Positions 1 through 11,476 are shown, counted from the stretch's first letter. The stretch: 64,000 nt of DNA from Hysterangium stoloniferum (GCA_015178975.1 WHVD01000014.1:310001-374000); one strand, 5' to 3'. The notes: generated by a model from the sequence alone, not told the origin. A program made the numbers and translations.

Positions 1-152
1 TTATATGCAAATATAGGTTCTCTCTGGCTCTTTTTTGTCCAGACTTGTCCACTATACCACACATACAAATATAGCTGTTCACTCTACACACAGGAACCAT
101 GCCCTATAGTACACAGCGGGGCCCATAACCTGTTAAAAGTGTAGATAATGAA

Positions 153-224
153 TGGCCAGACTGGGGATTGAACCCAGGGCTTCTGCATATATAGCAGGGG
201 TGTTACCTATTACACCACCTGACC
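153..224 (-). tRNA. tRNA-like cloverleaf (possible tRNA-Ile(UAU) or tRNA-derived SINE head)
   Basis: Read on the minus strand, this folds into a complete cloverleaf. It has a 7-bp acceptor stem with G-T pairs, a perfect 4-bp D stem (GTGT/ACAC), a 4-of-5-bp anticodon stem, a 4-nt variable loop and a perfect 5-bp T stem (CTGGG/CCCAG). The Pol III boxes TGGTGTAATAGG (A) and GGTTCAATCCC (B) are both present. The anticodon loop is TATATAT, giving anticodon TAT but A instead of the near-universal T at position 33. That makes a functional tRNA doubtful and a pseudogene or SINE head plausible. No intron is visible. Confidence 0.5.
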
Positions 225-478
225 CTGGGAAACAGTGCTAGTATTACATAATTTAACAATACACTTTATGTAACCAAAAATACACCCAGTGATTCCCAAC
301 CGAGCCCTAATGCTTGCTAACCCAAATTCCAGCAAAGTCAACACTTAAATAGCGCATAATATGTATTAACTATATATGTTATATTGTTAAAGAAAACTGT
401 GATTAAATGGCTCTGTGGTCTTTTCTCCTATATTGATTGTACATACTTTACTGGTCTTTTTCTCACGTGGGCCGGATA
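225..478. other. AT-rich intergenic stretch
   Basis: AT-rich DNA between the tRNA-like sequence and the first LTR-B copy. No coding sequence or repeat was recognised. Confidence 0.5.
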
Positions 479-1219
479 TGTTACAACCGTGTCGCAACCC
501 GACGGTTCCCATGGTTATCGCCACCTATTGACAATTCAAGTCATTGCTCAAGTCCTCACATCGGAAGCCATCGGTTTCCTGACGCTGACGTATGCCTTTG
601 CGGTGATTGAACTCCATTTACACCCCTGTCAAAATATACTCATACTATCTGGTTAAACTCTGATACGTCCCTTTTCATTATGATGATCTGTTCTACTCTA
701 TGTTTCACACATGTCTAAAAATACTTGTAACTCTCGGACTTTTTCCTTTTCTCATAATCCCACTCTCGGTTAATGTATGGCCTCCGAACTAATCGTAACC
801 TTCCCGTTCCTAGTCAAACTTATTGTCAATACCGTTTTCCGCTCTTCTCCTAGTTGGTGTTTTTTAGATGCCTGATACTTGTATATAAACCCACTGTAGA
901 TGTAACTACTAGGCAATCAGAATATCAACTCAGAATACCCTCTTACATCTATAGAAATCTCATACTAAGTATTCCACTATCCACCTTCGTGTGCACTCGC
1001 CCCCTCTCGGTCCCCGACCCCTTGGCCTGACACTCGACTTATCCCTCACTCCCGATCGGTAGTTTCGCCAAAAGGTATTTGTTAGGACTAGTCTTCACCC
1101 GCCTGAAATTTAAGGACACCCGATGGATAACTGCAAGGGCACAGCACATAAGCTGAAGCCAAGTCCTTCCGATCAGTCCCCGTCAGTCCACCGACATTAG
1201 TCAGTTTCAGTTCTCAACA
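479..1219 (+). mobile_element. LTR-B copy (Gypsy-type long terminal repeat)
   Basis: Starts TGTTACAACC and ends CTCAACA. It is colinear with the better-bounded LTR-B copies at 28499-29681 and 61616-62350. It contains the shared landmarks: a block giving the inverse of the Gypsy-4 3' LTR start, a polypyrimidine tract near 1000, and an end rich in GTCAGTTT. The flanking 5-mers do not match, so it is either an old insertion or half of a rearranged element. Downstream DNA is a Copia remnant, not Gypsy. Confidence 0.75.
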
Positions 1220-2266
1220 GTGGTGCAGAAAATATGTGAATACATCTTACAACTGGAAACTATATTCAATGCAAAAATCCAACTGGTAATGGTAGATAAT
1301 GGTACTGAGTTTATTGATTCTGAATTCAAACATTATTTGTCATCACAGAGGATAGCATTGTTCACTCTGATGCATGATGCCCCACAGCAAAACAGAACTG
1401 CAGAGAGAGGAATACATGTAATAACTGAAGGAGTGTGTTATATGTTATGCACAACAAAACTCCCTAAATTTCTATGGTCCATTGGAGTAAAAATGATGGT
1501 GTACCTAAGAATGGAAGTGCTTCCTGCATGAATGACTGACAAACCCCTCTTGAACACATTACTGAAGAGAAATTGAATTTGTTTCATTTGCATATATTCA
1601 GAAGTTTTGTCAGTGTACCAATTTCTAACCAAAAATGAAAAAAAAGAAATGGGACTCACATTCCAAAATGGGCTTTATGGTAGGATATGAACATTACTCC
1701 TTGGCCTATTTGGTTTGGTATCCTGGAGCTGGTGATATACAAAGATGAAGATCAGTTCAAGGTTATATTGAGAGAACCCCTGATAAAAACTACAATAAGT
1801 GAGCCTCAGCCTATGTGTATAATTTGTATTCTCCCTCACCCACAACCTATTGAAGAACCAGGAAAAGAAAGTGAATTAATGAAAGAATCTCAATTAATAT
1901 CACACATACCTGATTATCCCTGTGGAAGAATGAGATCTGTGAAATTGCATAAAGGAATTAGAAAATCAACACAACAAATCTTGTTTTCTTAGCCTTGGGA
2001 AAGGACCTGACCTTAGAGGAGGCATTAAACATGCCAGGGAGAGGAGCGAAGAGCCTGGGGAGAGGCCACACAGGCAGAATGGCAAAAATATGATCCATCA
2101 TAAACTTTTGCTGAAGAACCACAGGTGGAGATGCCAGTTTTGAACACTGGGACAGTATCTTGAGGAATGTACAGCATCATGTCCAAGGGCAGATCTTGTC
2201 CACAAAGTATCACCTTATTGACCAATGCCTCCGATACCCATGCCACTGTCAAGGCACTATTTAAAA
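1220..2266 (+). pseudogene. Copia-type pol remnant (integrase core and linker)
   Basis: The stretch 1220-1531 encodes part of a Ty1/Copia integrase core. It shows VDNGTEF, the second catalytic Asp context, then APQQNRTAERGI, the catalytic Glu context. A shifted frame at 1660-1990 continues with the region before reverse transcriptase (VGYEHYS, EPLIKTTISEPQP). From 1990 to 2260 there is the start of the RT region (TLEEALNMPGREE) with stops. The element is broken by frameshifts and truncated on its 5' side at the LTR-B boundary. It is non-functional. Confidence 0.7.
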
Positions 2267-2267
2267 A

Positions 2268-2590
2268 TTAACATTTAGTTTTATTTTTCTATTTTTCTTA
2301 AATTATTTAATATAGTTATTTGTACACATCACACATGATGAAGGTCACATGACACTCACTTGACACTAATATAAAGTTCAAGCCTTATTTTAGTTTTTCT
2401 TTTAACTTTATTTTAGTCTTCCATTTAGTATAAATACCCTAGGATGTACATAGTTAGACTCCAGTTAGGATTTCCACTACAAGTGTGCTCTTCTCAAGTC
2501 ATTAAAACTTCCATCTCTCTACTCCTTATCCTTGTCTTATCTCTCTTTCCTTCTTTGTACTTTGGTAGCCTTGTTTGTGTTGCTCTAACA
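2268..2590 (+). mobile_element. LTR-F copy (probable Copia LTR)
   Basis: AT-rich block with a TATA-like box (AGTATAAATACC near 2428), ending GCTCTAACA. A diverged inverted copy lies at 60379-60870. Both share TAGACTCCAGTT, GGATTTCCACTA, CAAGTGTG and the terminal TGTTGCTCTAACA or TGTTAGAGCAACA. The position directly after Copia pol debris suggests a Copia LTR. The left end is uncertain. Confidence 0.5.
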
Positions 2591-3048
2591 GCCACCACCC
2601 CATCATCTCATTGGTCTTCTGGGATTATGAAATCTACAGGGTACCCCCGCAATTATATCTTAATACCTTTGTAATTTATCATGGTCCTTAACCCTAGTTG
2701 AATGGTGTCAATGAAGTCTTCTGACCAACACATTTGAAAATATCACATACCAGTTCACAATATGGGCCTGTGACCATGGTATCATGATATGGGTACTGTC
2801 CAAGCACCACCTCCTTGGGTATTGACTGTGTGGATACCCTTGGCAGACTGTTTTACATTGGTGAGAAGGAAATCAGATGTCAATCCTATCACTCACTTGA
2901 AATGACATGCATCAGGGTTTCGGCAATGTCTACACCCATTATGTAGACTCCCTAGATCTATAGTAAGCTTTTATACTGACTAGTAAATAGGGATCTCGCG
3001 AAAGTAGTGTGTCTAGCAGAGTCTAGCCGAGCTAGCTAGCTCTCCTAG
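2591..3048. other. Unassigned sequence, probably retroelement debris
   Basis: No recognisable coding sequence. It lies between an LTR-F end and a possible Copia gag fragment, so it may be the untranslated leader of a decayed element. Confidence 0.35.
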
Positions 3049-3297
3049 ATGGCTCTAGACAATATAGACCACATACTTATTGATCGTCCCACTTTCCTGA
3101 TGTGGGTGATATCCATTCTCAGATCTGAAGAGATAATATATCATATTAGGGAGCCAACTAATGAGACAAAACTGTTGCTTACCCATCCAGAATCACTGAA
3201 TGGATCATACATTAAGCCGCCACCGAAGGACTATGTACAGAGAAACCCGTTGTATCTTTGGTCGTCTTTCTTTTTATATTCGAAACCGTATATGTAA
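3049..3297 (+). pseudogene. Possible Copia gag N-terminal fragment
   Basis: An 82-codon frame starts MALDNIDHILIDRPTFLMW and continues with LRSEEIIYHI. This resembles the start of basidiomycete Copia gag proteins, where a short substrate-like segment precedes a W-x(7-9)-L-x-E-x-L pattern. The similarity is weak and comes from memory of the family pattern only. Alternatively it is an anonymous ORF. Confidence 0.3.
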
Positions 3298-3378
3298 TTG
3301 TAACAAACTTTTGGTACATAATTGAGCCATACCCAAGAACTCATATACATGAACGTTTCCGCAACATACTACCATCAT

Positions 3379-4863
3379 TCATACTAGTATGTTGTGCCCT
3401 TTTTTAATTCCCTCAGATGACGTCGACTGCTCCTGCTGGGTACCTGTATGCGAACTTGATGCATAAAAGGTCGAACGATGAGTAATGGTACGCAGTTCAC
3501 ATTCTTCCGACAATAATGACCTCCGCCTCCGATCCAAATCACGCAGATTAAGAACAAGACGTGGGCCCTGAGAGACATATATGATAACGTATAATTTAAG
3601 TATAGGCGGGAATAACTCACCACTACGCCAAGGAAAGTGTGTAACCATCTGTAGGACCGTTGTTCAGTTCGACAGACATTGAATAAGCACGATCTACAAT
3701 CAATTGCTCACAATAGGGCCATAACTCCGACTCCACCCATTGAATCTATTGAAAATTGGATTACATACCAAACCAATAGCGCTGAAGCAGTACGAATCAG
3801 GGCTGTTATGCTTGTAATTAAGATCACTAACCAAACACAGTGAAAAATGCCCAAGCACCATCTCTAACAAGAACTTGTAATAGGCCATCACCGCCCATCC
3901 CCATCGTGAGGTATTTGTGTATCCACCTGACAATGAGGAGAAAGAACAGGATGCTGTCATATGCAAGACCAAATGTCCTTTATGACACATCTTACTCGGT
4001 TATGCCATACGATGGGGTGTATTCTACATACCAGTAATACGGAAATACCTTGGGTATCTTGACTACAAAACACGGAACGTTGCGGAATTTCGAAGGAACA
4101 GTCGAAGGGATTGGTTTAACCACCCATTGAGCGAGTAGAATGGCCATGAAGAGGAAGCCTGCCCCATTAATTACGAAAAATAAGATATACAAGGCAATAA
4201 GTAAGCCTTTGGGTCTTCCGTAAAATGCGTGCACTAACACATCAGTAAAAATAAATACTAATGGATTGTGGCTGCTTACGTCGGATAACGAGAAGCAGTT
4301 CTACACCCAAAAATATAGAGTAAGCTATTATGGTCTGGACCCATATAAACACAACACAGCCAGCAGCAGTGAGAAGTATATGGGTGGCTAGAGATGTATG
4401 AAACAGGAGTTGCAAACTACAAGTTCGCATTAGCAAGGCTCCGAAGAGAGTGGACGGCAGAAAGTTCACATTGTGAGCACTAAAGTCAGATATCGAACCT
4501 CAAAAAAAAGGAAAGAAATAAAACTCCATTTTCCCCTATGGTTGTAATGACGGGATTGAGTCCGTGTACGAGGGAGGGTTAGGATGGCAACGCACTTCCA
4601 GATTAACTCCACCTGTATGAGTGCTATTCAACAAATACTAGACAACATACAAAATTCACGATAAGTACTTACCTCATCGGGGAATGTAATGCAGTAATCC
4701 CAGAAGAAAAATGTGGCTGCTGCCACTATGAAGTACGGCAGCGTGTTCATAATACTTATGAATAGTAGTTCGGATCCAAGATGGCAAGTCACTTACAGGA
4801 GCTATATTTTATTTCAGTTGTTACCTTGACGAGCTGACCAAATTCTGATGGTGTCGAACTCAT
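3379..4863 (-). pseudogene. DUF6533-type multi-pass membrane protein gene, one frameshift
   Basis: Seven exons can be read on the minus strand: 4673-4750, 4596-4612, 4280-4479, 4032-4233, 3713-3977, 3621-3648 and 3379-3567. The GT-AG introns are 60, 116, 46, 54, 64 and 53 bp. The first exon gives FFFWDYCITFPDEVELIW, the hallmark of DUF6533 proteins of agaricomycetes (function unknown, membrane). Further hydrophobic segments follow, then FPYYW, LLQVLVRDGAWAFF and the C-terminal GPRLVLNLRDLDRRR, matching the usual order. In exon 5, near 3825-3835, one base is missing between AFFTVFG and ILITSITALIR, breaking the frame. A start at 4750 is used; an upstream ATG at 4863 (MSSTPSEFGQLVK) looks like a true N-terminus, but I could not find the joining splice site. 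It is a pseudogene unless the frameshift is a sequence error. Confidence 0.75.
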
Positions 4864-5320
4864 TATCCCTTTGCAAATATTAGAGGTGGAGATGGTATTA
4901 TGTGTCGACGTAAGACATTTGTAGAATTGTCTTGGGCTTACATCAGCCGGACGTCCTGATAAATCTGTGACAAACCTGCGGGGGCTAAGGTTCATGGGGG
5001 GACTGTGTTGAAATAAGTGCCCGAGTCAACCTTACACCTAGCGCACAAGTCTACGTCAAGCCTACATGGCGGGTGTTATTTTCCCCATGCGAAGGCTTAG
5101 CCGATCAATTTTCAGTGATTGCCGCTACGATGAAATTCACCGGACTGCTGATCCGATCAATATAAGATAAAATTTCAGAGGTTCATATTTCTTGTGTTTT
5201 CACAAGTATTTAGTAGAGACGGTGTAAAATTTCTTGTACTAATATATGAAATAAATTGGAAAAATTAAAATAAAATATATTCAATTTGTGATCTGGCTTA
5301 TTCAACAATGTGTCCATGTT
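4864..5320. other. Intergenic, with a block related to 40405-40550
   Basis: No gene is seen. The stretch from about 5004 (GTTGAAATAAGTGCCCGAG, then CAAGTCTACGTCAAGCCTACATGG) resembles 40405-40470, suggesting a shared old repeat. Confidence 0.35.
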
Positions 5321-5572
5321 GTGCGCATTGATACACAGCATGCGCACGAACGAGTGCGCACTGATATACAGCGCGTGTGCGACTCAAGTGCACACTGATA
5401 CACAGCACGTGCGCAACCCGAGTACACACTGATACAACGTGCGTGCGTGACCCGAATGCGCACTGATACACAGTGCGTGCGCAACTCGAGTGCGCACTGA
5501 TACAGAGTGCGTGTGCGACCCGAATGCGCACTGATACACAGCGCGTGCACGACCGAGTGCGCACTCGCGCAG
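5321..5572. repeat. 34-bp tandem minisatellite, about 7.5 copies
   Basis: Units follow the pattern GTGCGCACTGATACACAGCG followed by GTGCGCGACCCGA, repeated with 33-34 bp spacing and a few substitutions per copy. Open frames across it on both strands come from the repeat and are not genes. Confidence 0.85.
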
Positions 5573-7149
5573 GGCACACAACGTGTACCATGCGAACGCG
5601 TGCCGCTCATACCACAGCGTGCGTGGGGCACACCACAGCATCCGCGGGGGCACATCAACGGGAATCATTCCTCCGCACACAACAGGTACCATTTCGAGGC
5701 ACACAGCATTGCCGTATTTATTGAATAGCTTTTAGATCATTAGAAAGACATAAATATGAGAAAATGAAAAAAGCGTACTTGTTTTTGCCAGCCACAGAGA
5801 AGAGAACACGACAGAGAATCCATTGCATGCTTCTTCACCTAGCATTTTTCTCACAGTCGTGACACGATCACGGACCAGGATGGTACTGAGAAACATTTTC
5901 TCACCAGTGTCCCCTGCATGTGTTGTGTGTTAAATAGAGGCACACAGAATATGCTCTATATTGAGCTTTAATAAAGGGTCAATCATCCAACAGGAGAAGT
6001 AGAATATCAGTGTCAGCTGTGAGAGGTGTGGGAAACGGGACCAAAAGTGCTTTGGAACAATGCTTACCAACAACAAACAAACCAAACACCACAACGCATC
6101 CCGGCAACTTAGCACTTCATCAGCTTGGCATCAGGAATCGGTGTTTCGGCAAAGCCTTCGTATGGGGAAATAACGACATCCCTACATGGGTGGAACGGTA
6201 CCTTAGACACGTATACGAATGTGACACGGTCACATTGACAGTAGTATATTCAAGTACAGTATTCGTAGCTTCATACCTCAGTCGAAGTATACCATCGTAT
6301 CGACTGAGGTATGTCATAATCATCTTGTTTCTCCTTTCACAAAATGCACCATAGCGTATTTCGTTACAGACTCAGCTCAGCTAGCACAAGTCACAAGTTC
6401 ACGCCGAGAGAGTATCTCAAGAAATAAAAGAACAGGATTCTTGTTATTTAACTCACATAAACTATATTACCCGTTTAAAAAAAAAAACTTTCAAACTACA
6501 AATAAAAATCCTACGGGACTATCCGGAAAGTGCCGCGACTGCCGCGAACACCTCAAAATTTTAACGAGCATAAAATAGATATAGTTTCATATATATTCTT
6601 CATAATATATCATGTCTACTGGAGCTCTGCTAATTTACTTTAAGACTGGGTTTTAATGTTGAAAATTGTGAATTAGCCACTTTTTTAAGAGTATATATCA
6701 TTTCAAATGGTATTTTGAGTATTAACATTCAAAATATCCTCGCTTGGCATGTGTGCCGTCACGTGACACGCATTTTTTTTTTTTTTTTTGATATATTTGT
6801 ATCCCGCTTCAAGCAACAATGGCTAACTGCGGCTAGGGGGTGAAAAGGCCCCCAGAGAAACTATGCTACGGTGGTACGAAGTTCCGAGTGAGCTACGTGC
6901 GTGGAAGGGATTTTAGTAAGCAAAGGGGGGGGCATGTAGATATATATACATGGTATGAGGCCTTGGGCCGAAGCCCCAAGAAAAGCCCGAGATCCTGCTA
7001 GCAGGCGTCGACAAGGGCTGCAGGCACACCGAAGTCTTGCATTGCTAGTGCATAGGTGAATGCTGGAGTCGGGGGTGGGTAGGAAGGGTAGACCGCTGCC
7101 AGGCAGCAGTCATGGTAGGTGCCAGTGACGTTCCGCAGACGACACTGGT
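5573..7149. other. Intergenic, no gene recognised
   Basis: It contains a perfect 14-bp hairpin (6272-6313), a poly-T tract at 6773-6790 and AT-rich stretches. The short frames at 6010-6354 and on the minus strand have no recognisable domain. Confidence 0.4.
6272..6313. repeat. Perfect 14-bp inverted repeat with 14-nt loop
   Basis: CATACCTCAGTCGA at 6272-6285 is exactly reverse-complementary to TCGACTGAGGTATG at 6300-6313. A diverged relative flanks the TIR element at 40545-41215, so this is probably the end of a repeat family and not a terminator. Confidence 0.8.
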
Positions 7150-8404
7150 GTGCGGCTGAAGGCTGCCGACTTTGACAGAACAGTGAATTCAGAGGCTTTT
7201 CACTGTCATCCGCCTCTCCGCCCTTCACCACGAGCACTGGGGGCCCCAACCCCAGAGGCAGTGGTGGTCACGGAACACATTGCGCGACGGTCACAACGCA
7301 TTCCCAACACGGCCGCGGATGTTCCCGCGGAAGCCCATGACGGCGTCTGAGATATCCACGTTTGATAATATGTTCGATATGATATTCAGTGCGACGATGG
7401 AGAAGCGGCACAGGCATACGGCGGCGATTGTCGTTGCCAGGACTGAGGCGGGCACCGCGAAAGCGACCATGGCCGCTGGGAGCCTGGCATGGTCCAATAC
7501 GGGGTCCAGCGCGCCGACTCCAAACCCGTGTCCTCATTGGAGAGTCCACATTTCCCGAGCGTCGAAGAGAAAGACGTGTTCGTAGATGGGGAGGCGGAGA
7601 GGGAGGCGGACGCCGGCCCCTCTGATGTGTTTGGACGGCGGATGCACTCGAGTCGGATCAGACGGACGACGGAGATGGATGAGCTTTTTGATCGGCTCAA
7701 GGAGTCGGTTGATCTGTGTGGGACGGATTGGGAGCGGTTCTGTTCCAGGAGGCACAACCAGCCGCGACTCCTCCGGATAGTGAGGCGTCGACACAAGTAT
7801 ACAGCCTCAATCTGGATCTGCCCCACACGCACAACAGCAGCTCTAATCTCCCTCACCACAACAACAACAACAACAACAACAAACCCAGCCCCAGCCCCAA
7901 CAAATGTCAATCCCCCACCAATCTACTCCCTCCTCCTAACCTACCTAATGCCCAAACTGCGCGTCTCGCACCGCAACCCGCGCGTCGCCCTCGCGCTCTT
8001 CGCACACGCCAAGCAGCGCAGCGTCGCAAGCTACGTCTTCGACTGCACCATGCCCGCCTATAACGAGCTCCTGCGCGCACGGTGGGCGATCGAAGGGGCT
8101 CGGCACAGCGGCGGGGGACAACGAGGGGCTGGAAGGCGTGGAGAGCGTCTTGCGGGAGATGAATGCCAGTAGTGTGGGATTTGATTCGTCGATGAGGGCG
8201 TTTGTGGAGGAGATGGAGAGTGGGGTTGTGGCGCGGGAACGGGAGTGGGAGGGCGGCCGTGGGCGGCCTCAGGCTGAAGAGACTGTGGGATTGGATGTTC
8301 ATGAGGACAAAGATGGAGGTGAGGTGACGGTTTGGGAGGTGGTGGTGAGGATTGAGGAGGTTTTGGCGAGTTCGAAGCGCAGGCGGAGGGGGAGGGAGGG
8401 ATGA
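7150..8404 (+). pseudogene. Mtf2-like mitochondrial protein gene, frameshifted
   Basis: Three consecutive segments match the order I know for basidiomycete Mtf2-like C-terminal-domain proteins, which are related to yeast mitochondrial Mtf2/Nam1 (mitochondrial RNA metabolism). These are MTASEISTFDNMFDMIF (from 7337, frame 2), EMDELFDRLKESVDLCGTDW (near 7673, frame 1), then RNPRVALALFAHAK and YVFDCTMPAYNELLRARW (7975-8090, frame 1). VESVLREMNASSVGFD (8141 on, frame 2) follows. The frame changes once between 7400 and 7490, where an intron is possible, and again at about 8092 (RWA followed by one extra base). A CAA-repeat tract lies at 7860-7882. Composition is much more GC-rich than the flanks. 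Either a decayed host gene or a copy with sequencing errors; family assignment is from memory. Confidence 0.55.
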
Positions 8405-10741
8405 GAGATGGAATGAGGCGGAGGGGAGCGGAAATCTAAGAAGAAAAGACGGCAAGATGGTGGCGAGGAGGAAACATTGGGACGAGGAATGGAAGATGGA
8501 AGGAGGAGAGGCTGGGTTGGCTATTGGGGAGGAGGACGAGTTGACTTTAGAGTAGGGTCGTTAGGCTGCTTGTAGTGCTCTACATAGAACAAATGGATTG
8601 GCATTTCAGGCAAAAGTCTGACTCCAATAGTCTAAATCTGGCTGAAATATTTCTTAATTTCAGGCACCCCGTCGACGTCGACGGCAACATCCGGGAGAAT
8701 CCCCATGTAGGGAACGGCAGGGCAAGAACCCTTGCTCCCCACCCTGATTACCCGAAAATGGTAATGATGGCACATCTAAGGTTCAATGCGAACTGGCAGC
8801 ATGCTTTGAGCGGAATACGTGGTTACAGGTTATGGGTACACCGAAGGTGACAAAGCATAGTTTCGGAAGAGGGTTAAAGTAGACGAGATCGGGCTAAGCT
8901 CTGGATTTAGAATAGACATTGTATTCGGTTAGAGTAAATTTCGACAGAATGAGAAAGAGACTTTGTAGACGTTGATGAATGGAGTGGGAGGGACAGGCTA
9001 CAGGTGTGGGCGAAGCTCTACCTCCAATGAATCTTTAGGCTCGTTTTCATCCTCATGGCAAACGGGCGATTCGGCTCTTCGCTGTCTGTGCAATGTTGAA
9101 CAGGAGATCATTCATCCCCTGAGGTATCCTCTTGTGGTCACTTGGTCTTCTGCCCAGTCATTCATGTTTTTCTCTTCTCTTTGTCGCATGCCCTCTTGGT
9201 GGGACAGTCACATGCTCGACAATACTCGCAGATCTTGTGTTCACCAAGCCTTCGAGCATTTTATTGTGGCTGGGGGATCATCCATTAGGTTAGCCCATGG
9301 ACATGTCGAGTCTCACCAGGCTGAGTTTAGAATGCCAGAGCCCTTAGCAGATCACGTCACCCAAACAAAGTTGCCATAGAGTCAAGATCATTTTGGCTTC
9401 TTTGAACAACTGGCACAGCTTCTTGGTTCCTAGCAAGAAGGCTGTTAAACAGTCTAGGAACACCCCAGCTCTCAGACCTTCGACTTCTGCCATCTTACCC
9501 TGTCTGCCTATCCATCACGTTATTATTAGATTTGGTCAATGGGTCACACAACTCCTCAAGGACTAGTTGGGGATATTTTTTAAAGGGGAAGATGCTGAGG
9601 GATGATAACGGAATACAAACACAAACTTCCAAAAAGTAGCAAATCGGCGATGAGCCGAGCGTGCAGCTTGAATCGGTGGGCAAAACTGGCCACTTTTGGA
9701 GGCTAATGCAGCAGAAATAACATTGTTAGGTGAGTGATATCAATGTTTTTGGACGATATCGCAATTTTCATGGCTGTTTGGGAACGAGCGGAGCGCAGGA
9801 GACCTCAGGGAAGAACAAGCACCAAGTTCACAACGTAAACGAGGCCTAAGTTTTTATTTGTCACATTTATTTCTTTGTAGTGTATATACCATCCGTTAGG
9901 CGATGGTCCTCTGTCGTGATCCCCTTAGCTTTTGATTTAATTTTTTTTAAGGTATTGCGCAAATCTGATGGCGACCTTCCACAGGAGACGTACAAATCCC
10001 AATCAGCTCGAAGCCCTTATTCATTTCCTCACGATTACAAGCAAGTAGGGGCCCAAAATACCAATATAATATTTCATACATTCCAAAGTGGATTTTCAGT
10101 TTTATTTCAAGGGATAAGAGAAGAAAATCTAATATGGTTAGGCGTACAGAGGACGCACGAAGTATATGTATCTCCACATTGCTCTGTCATCTTCGCTGGT
10201 TGATGTAGTAAGAGGCAAGGGGAAAGGCGCGGTTGTGCACAGACACGCCTGAGAAGTCACAACCACCCCGGTATCGTGAGATCGATTCCCCTCGACAAAG
10301 ATGATGCTCATTAAATTAAGCTACGCTGACATTGGTAACGTTGAACAGTTCTTGGAATGACCTTCTTAAAACTGAATCCACTTTTGGTTATTTAAAAATT
10401 TAGACGCGTCGCGAAAGGACCATGGCTCAGCCAATGTTTTTGTGTCGTGGCTTTTGAGCTCGTGAGGCCAGCTTTGCATTCTAGTTTTCAGACGACAGAG
10501 ATATTTCCAAGTGTAATATATAACAATTGCCACCCTAAGGCGGGGAGGAGAATACAAAGTTGTGGGATATGAGAATTCAATTCCAACTTGAACACTGCAA
10601 ATCCCCCGACTAATATAGGCTGTAGTGCATTCCGTGCATTAAATTCCACTCTCAATCTACATTAGGTAGAAAAAGTAAGCAAATTTATTAAAAAGAAGCT
10701 TAGACCAATTTACCTTACTGAACTGTATGGCGAATCGCAGT
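8405..10741. other. Long intergenic region, no gene recognised
   Basis: A 135-codon frame at 8972-9379 (plus) and a 107-codon frame at 9880-10203 (plus) show no known motif, and codon use is unremarkable. A region at 10225-10300 has a B-box-like GATCGATTCCCC but no cloverleaf. Decayed genes or repeats may be present but I cannot name them. Confidence 0.4.
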
Positions 10742-11476
10742 TTACGAAACCGTCTGTTCCTGGCTCCTTCGACCTGAGATGGATTCAAGAAAAACAATAT
10801 CTTCGCCCCTCTTAAGCTTGTAAGTTTCGATGAGATCACCTATTTCATCTTGATCACGAATGAAAATTTGCCTTCCCAAATACCGCCCAGCAGCCTCAGT
10901 GCTGCCACATATATGCGCAACAGGAAAGCGACATTCCTTTATCATCGCCATCACTGTTCCCGCAAACCAGTAGCAGGAGCTCCTGGTAAGGGTGTAGTTC
11001 GTCTTGTACTCTGATATGGAGGCAACGATGCGCAAGAAGTCGAGAGCGAGGAAGTGGCCGCCAGCGGGTGCTATATTGAAACTGACATACTGCAAAAGCT
11101 CGGCCGATCTTTTTTGAATGAATGAGTAAATATTGCGGTGGTCCAGGGAGAAAATAGTGTCTCTAGCTTCGACATGGTGATTGGGAGAGCAAAGTGTTCG
11201 ATGGACATCAATGACGGATGCCGCGTGAGGAACACGCTCCACGACGAGGAAAACCAATGGTCGGTGCGACTCGGACCCGAGTGGTGAAACGGCTGCAACA
11301 ATAAATTCATGTTCCCCTTTTTTATTTTCCTCCTTAAACAGACCGATAAAAGATACGACATGGACATCCTTGCGGAAAGGGAGGAGCTGGCGGACGAACT
11401 TGTAGTATGTCGGAGGACACGAAACTTCTCTAGTGTCGAGGGATATTGGGAAAGGTGAATCGGAAGTCGAAGTCAT
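10742..11476 (-). CDS. Unknown 244-residue protein, intact, with a paralogue at 63562-64000
   Basis: This is the only clearly intact host-like ORF. It starts MTSTSDSPFPISL and ends SGRRSQEQTVS; no intron is needed. A paralogue at the right end of the window is highly similar from EARDTI to the C-terminus, which supports it being real. The most conserved stretch holds HFLALDFLRI, then CYWFAG, then GSTEAAGRYLGR, and a charged C-terminal helix. The Cys before YWFA recalls the NCxxF nucleophile motif of LRAT/PPPDE-like thiol hydrolases, but the rest does not clearly match, so no function is assigned. It has no signal peptide or membrane segment. Upstream, at 11656-11668 on the minus strand, is a TATA-like element. 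Confidence 0.75.
   Translation of the reverse strand: MTSTSDSPFPISLDTREVSCPPTYYKFVRQLLPFRKDVHVVSFIGLFKEENKKGEHEFIVAAVSPLGSESHRPLVFLVVERVPHAASVIDVHRTLCSPNHHVEARDTIFSLDHRNIYSFIQKRSAELLQYVSFNIAPAGGHFLALDFLRIVASISEYKTNYTLTRSSCYWFAGTVMAMIKECRFPVAHICGSTEAAGRYLGRQIFIRDQDEIGDLIETYKLKRGEDIVFLESISGRRSQEQTVS

Noticed and set aside
5298-5724. Overlapping Cys/Arg-rich ORFs on both strands
   Set aside because: They are translations of the 34-bp minisatellite.
7386-7910. 174-codon minus-strand ORF
   Set aside because: Antisense shadow of the Mtf2-like gene; no recognisable motif.
8972-9379. 135-codon plus-strand ORF
   Set aside because: No domain, no homologue in the window and no clear gene context; left unannotated.
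10225-10305. tRNA gene
   Set aside because: A B-box-like GATCGATTCCCC is present, but no acceptor stem or anticodon arm forms.
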